Below, piece after piece: positions 1 through 5,729 of a stretch of DNA of 6,690 nt. The position numbers and the translations under genes were made by a program. The DNA is from Thiomonas sp. Its GTDB lineage: Bacteria; Pseudomonadota; Gammaproteobacteria; Burkholderiales; Burkholderiaceae_C. Where the stretch lies: the NCBI GenBank assembly GCA_027451915.1, contig DAIDHU010000438.1:1-6690 (forward strand), given 5' to 3'. How positions within the stretch are numbered: position 1 is the stretch's first letter; the number at the start of each line of letters is the position of its first letter. The notes under the pieces were generated by a model, which was not told where the DNA came from, did not search any database, and saw nothing but the letters and a program-made list of their open reading frames with translations.

Positions 1-1
1 G

Positions 2-655
2 ACCCTTTCGTTGCAACTCAAGGATGGAACCCGCATCGGCGCCTACCTGGCCGAGCCGGCAGGCACGCCCAAGGCGGGCCTGGTCGTGGTGCAGGAGATC
101 TTCGGCGTGAACGCCCACATCCGCAGCGTGGCGGACCGCTACGCGGCCCAGGGCTACCTGGCCATCGCGCCTGCCCTGTTCGACCCCGTGCAGCCCGGCG
201 TGGAGCTGGGCTATGACCAGGAAGGCATGACCAAGGGCCTGGAATACGTCGGCAAGCTGGGCTTCGACCGCGCCCTGGCCGGGGTGGAGGCCGCGGCCCA
301 GGAAGTCCGGCGCGCCGGGAAGGTGGCCACCGTGGGCTACTGCTGGGGCGGCACGGTGAGCTACCTGTCGGCCATTCGCCTGGGCCTGCCCGCGATCAGC
401 TACTACGGCGGGCGCAACGTGCAGTTCGTGGGCGAGCAGGCCAAGGCGCCGCTGATGTTCCACTATGGCCTGAAGGACGCGCACATCAGCGAGGCCGACC
501 GCGAAGCGGTGCGCAAGGCCAACCCGACGGCCGAGTTCCACGTCTACGACGCCGACCACGGGTTCAACTGCGACGCCCGCGGCAGCTACGACACCGCGTC
601 GGCCAAGCTGGCGATGGAGCGCTCGCTGGCCTTCCTGGCCAGGCACGTGGGCTGA
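2..655 (+). CDS. Dienelactone hydrolase family protein (5' end outside window)
   Basis: Alpha/beta-hydrolase of the dienelactone hydrolase (carboxymethylenebutenolidase) family, expected to be cytoplasmic and to cleave lactone or ester substrates; the true substrate cannot be read from sequence. Numbering from the TTG at base 11, the nucleophile-elbow motif GYCWGG places Cys111 as nucleophile, Asp156 lies in GLKDAHI and His183 in ADHGF, giving the Cys-Asp-His triad of this family. The conserved Glu of QEIFG is at residue 29. The frame stays open to the left edge and the residues before the TTG (T-L-S) continue a typical family N-terminus, so the real start is probably a few codons upstream of the window and TTG 11 is not the start. 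It ends TGA at 653-655 and converges on the EAL gene. Family assignment is secure; a role in chloroaromatic degradation is not implied, since no other catabolic genes are nearby. Confidence 0.9.
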   Translation, partial: TLSLQLKDGTRIGAYLAEPAGTPKAGLVVVQEIFGVNAHIRSVADRYAAQGYLAIAPALFDPVQPGVELGYDQEGMTKGLEYVGKLGFDRALAGVEAAAQEVRRAGKVATVGYCWGGTVSYLSAIRLGLPAISYYGGRNVQFVGEQAKAPLMFHYGLKDAHISEADREAVRKANPTAEFHVYDADHGFNCDARGSYDTASAKLAMERSLAFLARHVG

Positions 656-661
656 GCTCCA

Positions 662-681
662 CCCCCGCGGGCTCCCGGGGG
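662..681. repeat. GC-rich hairpin after the dienelactone hydrolase gene
   Basis: CCCCCG (662-667) pairs with CGGGGG (676-681) around an 8-base loop, 6 bases past the hydrolase stop. No T-tract follows, so intrinsic termination is doubtful. It shares bases 679-681 with the neighbouring longer hairpin, so both cannot form fully at once. Confidence 0.4.
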
Positions 682-713
682 CGCCTGCGCCTTCAGATGG
701 CCCGCAGGCGCCC
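679..713. terminator. 11-bp perfect inverted repeat between convergent genes
   Basis: GGGCGCCTGCG at 679-689 is exactly complementary to CGCAGGCGCCC at 703-713, leaving a 13-base loop that contains the TGA stop codon of the minus-strand EAL gene. One arm lies inside the last EAL codons. The position between converging transcripts suggests a bidirectional transcription barrier or 3'-end stabiliser. There is no U-rich tail on either strand, so this is not a textbook Rho-independent terminator; the role is inferred. Confidence 0.5.
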
Positions 714-1553
714 GCCGTGGTTGAGTACCTCGGCCCAGTCCTCGAGCTGGCGGGGTTCGCCGAACAGATAGCCCTGCATCACCTGCAGCCCGAGTTCGCG
801 CAGCGCCTGCGCGTCCTCGGGGCGCTCCACCGCCTCGGCCACCACCTGCACTCCCAGGCGCTGGGCCAGCGCGGTGACGCTGCGCACGATCTCGCGGTTG
901 CGCGGGTCGCGTTCCAGGCCTCCGGTGAAACCGGCGGGCAGCTTGATCAAGGCCGGACTCAGGCGCTTGAGGTATTCGAAGGAAGCGTAGCCTTCGCCGA
1001 AATCGTCCATGGCCAGCATCACGCCGGCCTGCTGCAGCGCCTGGATGTTGCGCATCACGCTGGGGTAGACGGGAATCTGGCGCCGCTCGGTCACTTCCAG
1101 CGCCAGGCGTTGTGCCGGCCAGCGGCTTTCCGACAGCACCCGCTGGATGTGGGGCACCAGATCCGGGTCGCCGAGCTGGTCGGCTTCCACGTTGACCCCC
1201 ACCAGCCCCTCCCAGCCTGTCCAGCTCGACAACACGCGCGCCTCGGCCACCGCGGTGTCGACCACCCAGAAGAACAGCTCGCTGGTCTGCGACACCGACA
1301 GGCGCGGCAGGAAGGCCAGCGGGGAATGGCGCCGCGGCGCCGTGTCAGCGCGCCAGCGGAACAGGGCCTCCAGGCCCGTGACCTCGCCGCTCGGGTAGCG
1401 CACCTGCGGCAAGTACACCAGCGATGGAGAACCGGAGCCGGTATGCACCGCGATTTCGCTGAACACGTCTCGTTCCACGACCGATCTCGCGAGAAATTCC
1501 TGGAAGGACCAGGCGCGCCGGCCCACCCGGCGCGCGGCTGGGCAGATTAGCAT
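693..1553 (-). CDS. Stand-alone EAL domain protein, putative c-di-GMP phosphodiesterase
   Basis: 286-residue protein consisting of one EAL domain with a short N-terminal lead (about residues 1-45) and no GGDEF, PAS, receiver or membrane segment. EAL domains hydrolyse cyclic di-GMP to pGpG. Expected active-site positions can be matched: Glu62 (EALFRW), Asn121 (VNVEAD), Glu153 (LEVTE), Asp183-Asp184 (MDDFG), Lys204 (LIKL), Glu240 (VVAEAVE) and Gln260 (QGYLFG). Departures: the Asp of the usual IK-x-D is Pro206, and loop 6 reads DFGEGYAS rather than DFGTGYSS, so full activity is not certain. ATG 1553 was chosen because a GGGGTGA-like Shine-Dalgarno lies about 11 bases upstream; a GTG at 1478 (residue 26) is an alternative start that keeps the whole domain. 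The open frame extends far upstream antisense to the M61 gene, but that extension has no domain and is rejected. It is divergent from the M61 gene and convergent with the hydrolase gene. Confidence 0.88.
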   Translation of the reverse strand: MLICPAARRVGRRAWSFQEFLARSVVERDVFSEIAVHTGSGSPSLVYLPQVRYPSGEVTGLEALFRWRADTAPRRHSPLAFLPRLSVSQTSELFFWVVDTAVAEARVLSSWTGWEGLVGVNVEADQLGDPDLVPHIQRVLSESRWPAQRLALEVTERRQIPVYPSVMRNIQALQQAGVMLAMDDFGEGYASFEYLKRLSPALIKLPAGFTGGLERDPRNREIVRSVTALAQRLGVQVVAEAVERPEDAQALRELGLQVMQGYLFGEPRQLEDWAEVLNHGGRLRAI

Positions 1554-1580
1554 GAAGCCCGATCTCACCCCATCCACGCC

Positions 1581-3428
1581 ATGCCAGCATCCGCCAAGGC
1601 CTCGCCCGCCGCGCGCAAGCGCGCCAAGGCCGTCTCCTCCTCGAGCGCCGGGCCCCGCTACCGCGTGCGCATGCTCAGGCTGCACGCGCATGTGTTCGAT
1701 GTCGAGCTCGAGCTGGACCGCCCCGACCCGGGCGGCCAGGAACTGTGGCTTCCGGTGTGGGTTCCGGGCAGCTACCTGGTGCGCGAGTTCGCGCGCCACG
1801 TGCTGGACATGCGCGCCTTTTGCGGACGGCGGGAACTGGGGCTGCGCAAGACGGCGAAGAACCGCTGGCGCATCGAGGCCTGCGAGGGGCCGTTGCGGGT
1901 GCAGCTCAGCGTGTACGCGCACGACGCCTCGGTGCGCGCGGCGTGGCTGGATCCATCGCGGGGCTTTTTCAACGCCAGCAGCCTGCTGCCGGCGGCCGCG
2001 GGCTTCGAGCATGTCGAGCACCAGCTCAGTCTGGAGCCGCCACCGGAGCTGCGCTGGAGCGTGGCCACCACGCTGCCGGCGCGCCGCGTGGACGAGCGCG
2101 GCTTCGGCACCTACGCGGCGCGCGACTACGAGCACCTGGTGGACCACCCCGTGGCCTGCGGCGACCACCTGCGCATCGCCTTCCGCGCCTGCGGCACGCC
2201 GCACGAGATGGTGCTGGAGCATGGTTCGCGCCTGCGCGAGCAGGTCGACCAGCGCCGCCTGGCGGCCGATCTGCGGCGCATCTGCGAGGCGCAGATCGCC
2301 TTGTTCGAACCCGAGGCGCCGCGCGCGCCCTTCCGGCGCTACGCCTTCCTGCTGGCGCCCTCGCCCACCGGCTGGGGGGGGCTGGAACACGCCGACAGCA
2401 GCGCGCTGATCTGCGCCGAGGCGGACCTGCCGCACCCGCGCGACGGCGCCGACGCGGGCGCCGGCTACCGGCGCCTGCTGGGCCTGTGCAGCCACGAATA
2501 CTTCCACGCCTGGAACGTCAAGCGCATTCGTCCGCAGGCGCTGACCCCCATCGACCTGGAGCGCGAGAACCTCACGGGCATGCTGTGGCTGTTCGAGGGT
2601 TTCACGTCCTACTACGACGACCTCGTCCTGCGCCGCACCGGCTTGATCAGCCCCCAGCAGTACCTGCAGCTGCTGGCCGAGGCCATGCGCGCCGTGCAGG
2701 CCACTCCTGGGCGGCATGTTCAAAGCCTGGAACAGGCGAGTTTCGACGCCTGGATCAAGTTCTATCGGCCCGACGAGAACACGCCCAACGCCACCGTGAG
2801 CTACTACACCCTGGGCGGCTTGTTCGCGCTGGCGCTGGACCTGCATTTGCGCAGCCGCGGCAAGGGCTGCCTGGACGACGTGATGCGCCTGCTGTGGCGG
2901 CGCTACGGCCGCGCCGACGCCCCGCTGCGCGAGCAGGGCGTGCCCGAGGACGCCCTTCCCGCGCTGGTGCGCGAGGCCTGCGGCGCCGACGTGCGCGCCT
3001 GGTTCGCGCGCCATGTGCGGGGGCGCGAGGAACTGCCGCTGCAACGCCTGCTGGCGGGTTTCGGCGTCGAGCTGAGCCATGGCGCGCCGGAGCCGGCGGA
3101 TGCCCTGGGCCTGCGCCTGGACGGAGCTTCCAGCTGGCCGATGGTGCGCTTCGTGCGCAGCGCATCCTGGGCCGAGCAGGCCGGCCTGTGCGCGGGCGAC
3201 GTGCTGGTGGCGGTGAACGAACAACAGGCCGGCACCGCGAACCTGGCGCGCCAGTGGCGCCGCGCGCGGCCGGGCCAGAGCTGGAGCGTGCACGCGATGC
3301 GCGACGGGCGTTTGCTGCAGCTTCGCGCGGCCCTGCCCCAGCCGGAGCCGGGCCCGGTGCAGCTGCAACTGGCGGCCAGGCCCTCGGCCGCGGCGCTGCG
3401 CCTGCGCCGCGCCTGGCTGGGCGGCTGA
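1581..3428 (+). CDS. M61 family glycyl aminopeptidase with C-terminal PDZ domain
   Basis: 615-residue zinc metallopeptidase of family M61, whose characterised member removes N-terminal Gly (and Ala) from peptides. The N-terminal beta domain starts near residue 27 (YRVR) and includes PVWVPGSYLVREFAR at about 59-72. GWGGLEH sits at 264-270. The zinc motif HEYFH spans 305-309 (His305, Glu306, His309), followed by the family signature WNVKRIRP, and Glu339 in LFEGFTSYYDD is the likely third zinc ligand. A PDZ domain occupies about residues 508-585, with the carboxylate-binding region near AGLCAGDVLVAVN. No signal peptide is visible: the first 26 residues are Ala/Lys/Ser-rich and lack a hydrophobic core, so a cytoplasmic location is inferred. 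ATG 1581 has no clear Shine-Dalgarno; ATG 1671 would cut into the conserved beta domain. All key residues are present. The hydratase gene follows after 64 bases on the same strand and may be co-transcribed. Confidence 0.93.
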   Translation: MPASAKASPAARKRAKAVSSSSAGPRYRVRMLRLHAHVFDVELELDRPDPGGQELWLPVWVPGSYLVREFARHVLDMRAFCGRRELGLRKTAKNRWRIEACEGPLRVQLSVYAHDASVRAAWLDPSRGFFNASSLLPAAAGFEHVEHQLSLEPPPELRWSVATTLPARRVDERGFGTYAARDYEHLVDHPVACGDHLRIAFRACGTPHEMVLEHGSRLREQVDQRRLAADLRRICEAQIALFEPEAPRAPFRRYAFLLAPSPTGWGGLEHADSSALICAEADLPHPRDGADAGAGYRRLLGLCSHEYFHAWNVKRIRPQALTPIDLERENLTGMLWLFEGFTSYYDDLVLRRTGLISPQQYLQLLAEAMRAVQATPGRHVQSLEQASFDAWIKFYRPDENTPNATVSYYTLGGLFALALDLHLRSRGKGCLDDVMRLLWRRYGRADAPLREQGVPEDALPALVREACGADVRAWFARHVRGREELPLQRLLAGFGVELSHGAPEPADALGLRLDGASSWPMVRFVRSASWAEQAGLCAGDVLVAVNEQQAGTANLARQWRRARPGQSWSVHAMRDGRLLQLRAALPQPEPGPVQLQLAARPSAAALRLRRAWLGG

Positions 3429-3492
3429 GGCCCGGCCTCCCGATGGTTCCCTATCCACCCCCCACGACCCGACGACTCGCTAGGAGAAGGAC

Positions 3493-4269
3493 ATGAACCC
3501 CGAGAACCTGCTGCTCGAAGTCCACGACCAGGTGGCGCTGATCCGGCTGCACCGGCCCAAGCAGCTCAACGCGCTGAACGATGCGCTGATGGACGAACTC
3601 GGCCAGGCCCTGGCCATGTACGAGGCCGATGACGCCATCGGCTGCATCGTGCTCACGGGCAGCGAGAAGGCCTTCGCGGCCGGCGCGGACATCGCGGCCA
3701 TGGCCACGAAGGACTACATGCAGGCCTACCGGGAGGACTTCATCACCCGCAACTGGGAACGCATGCGCGGCATCCGCAAGCCGGTGATCGCTGCGGTGGC
3801 GGGCTACGCGCTGGGCGGGGGCTGCGAGCTGGCGATGATGTGCGACTTCATCATCGCCGCCGACGACGCCCGCTTCGGCCAGCCGGAAATCCGCATCGGC
3901 ATCATCCCCGGCGCCGGGGGCACGCAGCGCCTGCCGCGCGCGGTGGGCAAGAGCAAGGCCATGGACCTGGCCCTGACCGCGCGCCTGATGGACGCGGCGG
4001 AGGCCGAGCGCGCCGGGCTGGTCTCGCGGGTGGTGCCCGCGGCACGCCTGCTGGAAGAGGCGCTGGAAGCCGCGCGCACCATCTGCGCCTTCCCGCGCCA
4101 GACCGTCATGCTGGCCAAGGACTGTGTGAACCGGGCCTTCGAGACCCCGCTGTCCGATGGGCTCATGTACGAACGCCGTGTGTTCCACAGCCTGTTCGGC
4201 ACCCACGACCAGCGCGAGGGCATGGCCGCCTTCCTGGAAAAGCGCAGCCCGAAGTTCGAGAACCGCTGA
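3493..4269 (+). CDS. Enoyl-CoA hydratase (crotonase family)
   Basis: 258 residues, the usual length for a monofunctional crotonase. It should hydrate trans-2-enoyl-CoA to 3-hydroxyacyl-CoA in fatty acid or aromatic acid CoA-thioester degradation, in the cytoplasm. The two catalytic glutamates are both present: Glu112 in GGGCELAMMCD and Glu132 in FGQPEIRIGIIPGAGG. Oxyanion-hole elements are AAGADI at about 62-67 and GYALGGG at about 104-110. The start is fixed by a strong ribosome binding site, AGGAG at 3482-3486, six bases before the ATG. The C-terminal sequence (GMAAFLEKRSPKF) is typical of PaaF-type and short-chain hydratases, but the chain-length preference cannot be read, so no symbol is given. 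It lies 64 bases after the M61 gene and 71 bases before the tRNA. No promoter of its own is obvious. Confidence 0.94.
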   Translation: MNPENLLLEVHDQVALIRLHRPKQLNALNDALMDELGQALAMYEADDAIGCIVLTGSEKAFAAGADIAAMATKDYMQAYREDFITRNWERMRGIRKPVIAAVAGYALGGGCELAMMCDFIIAADDARFGQPEIRIGIIPGAGGTQRLPRAVGKSKAMDLALTARLMDAAEAERAGLVSRVVPAARLLEEALEAARTICAFPRQTVMLAKDCVNRAFETPLSDGLMYERRVFHSLFGTHDQREGMAAFLEKRSPKFENR

Positions 4270-4283
4270 GACCTCCCGGGCGA

Positions 4284-4299
4284 CCCCGCCGGGGCGGGG
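4284..4299 (+). terminator. Possible weak hairpin terminator after the hydratase gene
   Basis: CCCCGC (4284-4289) pairs with GCGGGG (4294-4299) around a CGGG loop, 14 bases past the hydratase stop. Only two Ts follow shortly after. The position just before the tRNA promoter fits an insulating element, but the short stem and missing T-tract make it uncertain. Confidence 0.3.
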
Positions 4300-4301
4300 G
4301 C

Positions 4302-4329
4302 TTGAGCGCCCGGCGGGCTCGCGTATAAT
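4302..4329 (+). promoter_or_regulatory. Sigma70-type promoter of the tRNA gene
   Basis: A perfect -10 hexamer TATAAT lies at 4324-4329, with a -35-like TTGAGC at 4302-4307 and a 16-base spacer. The expected start of transcription near 4336 gives a 5' leader of only about 5 bases before the tRNA. The spacer is very GC-rich, a feature common at stringently controlled stable-RNA promoters; the first transcribed bases were not resolved. Confidence 0.75.
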
Positions 4330-4340
4330 GACCAGCTTTT

Positions 4341-4417
<77 letters not shown>

Positions 4418-4423
4418 ATTCCA

Positions 4424-4468
4424 CGAAACCCGCCGGGAGCCTCGCTCCCCGCGGGTTTCGTCCTTTCC
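4424..4468 (+). terminator. Rho-independent-like terminator of the tRNA gene
   Basis: CGAAACCCGC (4424-4433) pairs perfectly with GCGGGTTTCG (4451-4460). After one C-C mismatch the stem continues with GGGAG (4435-4439) and CTCCC (4445-4449) around a CCTCG loop. A modest pyrimidine tail, TCCTTTCC, follows. It begins 7 bases after the tRNA CCA, which fits termination and 3'-end processing. The following stretch, 4469-4521, shows nothing further. Confidence 0.8.
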
Positions 4469-4521
4469 GGCCGGCGGACGCGGCCGGCTGCGGCGCCCAG
4501 GCGGACGAGCATCGCCCGCGG

Positions 4522-4917
4522 CTACGACTGCGTAGCCTCGAACGAGGCCAGAATCGCGCACGGCTTGTCGCGGCCACCGTCGCAGCAGGATCGCAGGGCG
4601 GTGAGTTCACGCCGGAGGTGTTGCAGGCTTCGAATGCGCTCATTGACCCGCTCGATATGCGCGTCGAGCAAGTCGTTCGTGGCCTGGCATGACTCCTTCG
4701 GCGACCGGGCATAGTCGAGCAGTTGCCGGACCTCGGAAAGCGGAATGTCCAAGGCTCGGCAGTGGCGAATGAACTGCAGGCGCGCGAGGTGTTCCGGGCC
4801 GTAGTCGCGATAGCCGCTGTCCGTGCGTGCGGGCTCGCTCAGCAGCCCTTCCCGCTCGTAGTAGCGGATGGTCTGGACATCGCATCCAGCCGCATGGCCC
4901 AACTCGCTGATCTTCAT
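4522..4917 (-). CDS. cadR: CadR/PbrR-type MerR family metal-responsive regulator
   Basis: 131-residue MerR-family activator. An N-terminal winged helix-turn-helix (about 1-70; IRYYEREGLL at 17-26, SGYRDYG at 34-40) is followed by a dimerisation coiled coil (about 80-110) and a short metal-binding tail. Cys77 (ESCQA), Cys112 and Cys120 fall at the positions of the three metal-ligand cysteines of CadR/PbrR proteins, which sense Cd(II)/Pb(II). An extra Cys111 precedes Cys112, and Cys12 and Cys53 are also present. The His-rich tail of Pseudomonas putida CadR is absent. ATG 4917 was chosen because MKISELG is the standard start of the family; the frame stays open about 30 codons further, but that part would run through the operator. 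Divergent from the cation transporter gene across a 77-base region holding a MerR-type operator. Cd versus Pb versus Zn preference cannot be settled from sequence. Stop is TAG. Confidence 0.9.
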   Translation of the reverse strand: MKISELGHAAGCDVQTIRYYEREGLLSEPARTDSGYRDYGPEHLARLQFIRHCRALDIPLSEVRQLLDYARSPKESCQATNDLLDAHIERVNERIRSLQHLRRELTALRSCCDGGRDKPCAILASFEATQS

Positions 4918-4933
4918 GGCGCACCCTGAACGC

Positions 4934-4964
4934 TTGACCTTGTAGCGACTATAGGGTTTCCAAT
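4934..4964 (+). promoter_or_regulatory. MerR-type promoter and operator of the transporter gene
   Basis: -35 TTGACC at 4934-4939 and -10-like TCCAAT at 4959-4964 are separated by 19 bases, the overlong spacer that MerR-family activators correct by distorting DNA. Within it is an imperfect dyad: ACCTTGTAG (4937-4945) and CTATAGGGT (4949-4957) around CGA, with 7 of 9 half-site positions matching. It closely resembles cadR/pbrR operators (ACCCTATAG half-site). On the minus strand TATAGT (4953-4948) could be the -10 of cadR, which would make one operator serve both genes; no good minus-strand -35 was found. Confidence 0.85.
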
Positions 4965-4994
4965 GGCGATCAGCCGAGTTCCGAAGGAAAGACC

Positions 4995-5609
4995 ATGTCT
5001 GCATCATGTGACGCCTGCCGTGCCCCCAAGCCCGCTTATGACCCGAGGTATCGACGTGCGCTGTGGATCGCCTTGGTCGTCAATGGATGCATGTTCGCTG
5101 TCGAGATCGCGGCCTCGGCCAGCTCGGGCTCGGTGTCCCTGCTGGCCGATGCCATCGATTTCTTCGGCGATTCCGCGAACTATGCGTTGTCGCTCGCGAT
5201 TCTCGCCATGCCTCTGGCCACCCGCTCACGCGCGGCGATCGTGAAGGCGGGCTGCATGGGTGCCTTCGGCGTTTTCGTGCTCGGACGTGCTCTGTGGGCG
5301 TTGCACTCCGGTGCCAAGCCCGAGCCGATCACGATGGGCACCGTCGCGGCGGCTGCACTGGTTGCGAACCTTGGCGTTGCCGTGCTGCTGTATGCGTTCC
5401 GCACCGGCGACGCCAACATGCGGTCGGTGTGGATCTGCTCCCGCAACGATGCCATCGGCAACATCGCTGTCGGCCTTGCGGCTCTCGGGGTATTCGGCAC
5501 GGGCAGTGCCTGGCCGGACCAGATCGTCGCCGCCTTCATGGCCGCGCTCGCCATCACCGGTGCCTTCACTGTTCTGCGGCACGCCCGGGCGGAACTTCAA
5601 GTCGCCTGA
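4995..5609 (+). CDS. CDF-like cation transporter lacking the cytoplasmic C-terminal domain
   Basis: 204-residue inner-membrane protein with about six predicted transmembrane segments (near 23-43, 46-72, 83-103, 114-135, 143-168, 174-194). It resembles the membrane half of cation diffusion facilitators, which export divalent metals by proton antiport, but stops about 10 residues after TM6 where typical CDF proteins continue with a metal-binding cytosolic domain. TM2 carries Asp55-x3-Asp59 (ADAIDFFGDS), matching the DxxxD site of YiiP. In TM5 the usual HxxxD is Cys148-x3-Asp152 (CSRND). The N-terminus has Cys5-x2-Cys8. The start is supported by AAGGAAA at 4984-4990, four bases before the ATG. 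It lies directly downstream of the MerR-type promoter, so Cd/Pb/Zn-type metal export or handling is likely; direction and metal are inferred. The length looks native, not a broken gene: the frame is intact and the protein ends cleanly in a TGA. Confidence 0.85.
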   Translation: MSASCDACRAPKPAYDPRYRRALWIALVVNGCMFAVEIAASASSGSVSLLADAIDFFGDSANYALSLAILAMPLATRSRAAIVKAGCMGAFGVFVLGRALWALHSGAKPEPITMGTVAAAALVANLGVAVLLYAFRTGDANMRSVWICSRNDAIGNIAVGLAALGVFGTGSAWPDQIVAAFMAALAITGAFTVLRHARAELQVA

Positions 5610-5631
5610 GGTCTGCGACCTTCGCGCATCG

Positions 5632-5671
5632 GCGCACCAGGCACCCGCGAGCCTTGCCGGGCCTGGTGCGC
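5632..5671 (+). terminator. Inverted repeat between transporter gene and rfbA
   Basis: GCGCACCAGGC (5632-5642) is perfectly complementary to GCCTGGTGCGC (5661-5671), an 11-bp stem with an 18-base loop, 22 bases past the transporter stop. No T-tract follows, so intrinsic termination is only plausible. It separates the metal module from the rfb operon. Confidence 0.45.
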
Positions 5672-5684
5672 GGCGTGGCCTGCG

Positions 5685-5690
5685 TATCAT
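5685..5690 (+). promoter_or_regulatory. Candidate -10 element for the rfb operon
   Basis: TATCAT matches the -10 consensus at 5 of 6 positions and lies 39 bases before the rfbA ATG. No convincing -35 is found 16-18 bases upstream, where the hairpin arm lies, so the assignment is tentative. Confidence 0.3.
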
Positions 5691-5729
5691 GCCCGCTGAC
5701 ACGACCCTGGCGCTCCAGCGCGGTTTGCG

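Noticed and set aside
11..13. TTG as the start codon of the dienelactone hydrolase gene.
   Set aside because: The frame stays open to the edge and preceding residues look like normal family N-terminus; no ribosome binding site is visible in the ten bases available.
1554..3458. Very long minus-strand open frame continuous with the EAL gene, antisense to the M61 gene.
   Set aside because: The upstream part is Ala/Gln/Arg/His-rich with no domain, exactly opposite a full-length conserved peptidase. It is a by-product of high GC at third positions of the M61 gene.
3451..4206. Minus-strand open frame opposite the hydratase gene.
   Set aside because: No recognisable domain and fully covered by a complete crotonase with intact catalytic residues.
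4918..5007. Longer version of the cadR product starting up to 30 codons upstream.
   Set aside because: It would translate through the operator and promoter region, and the family's conserved start is at 4917.
5654..5690. TTGCCG at 5654-5659 as -35 partner of the TATCAT at 5685.
   Set aside because: The 25-base spacer is too long for a sigma70 promoter and the hexamer lies in the hairpin loop.
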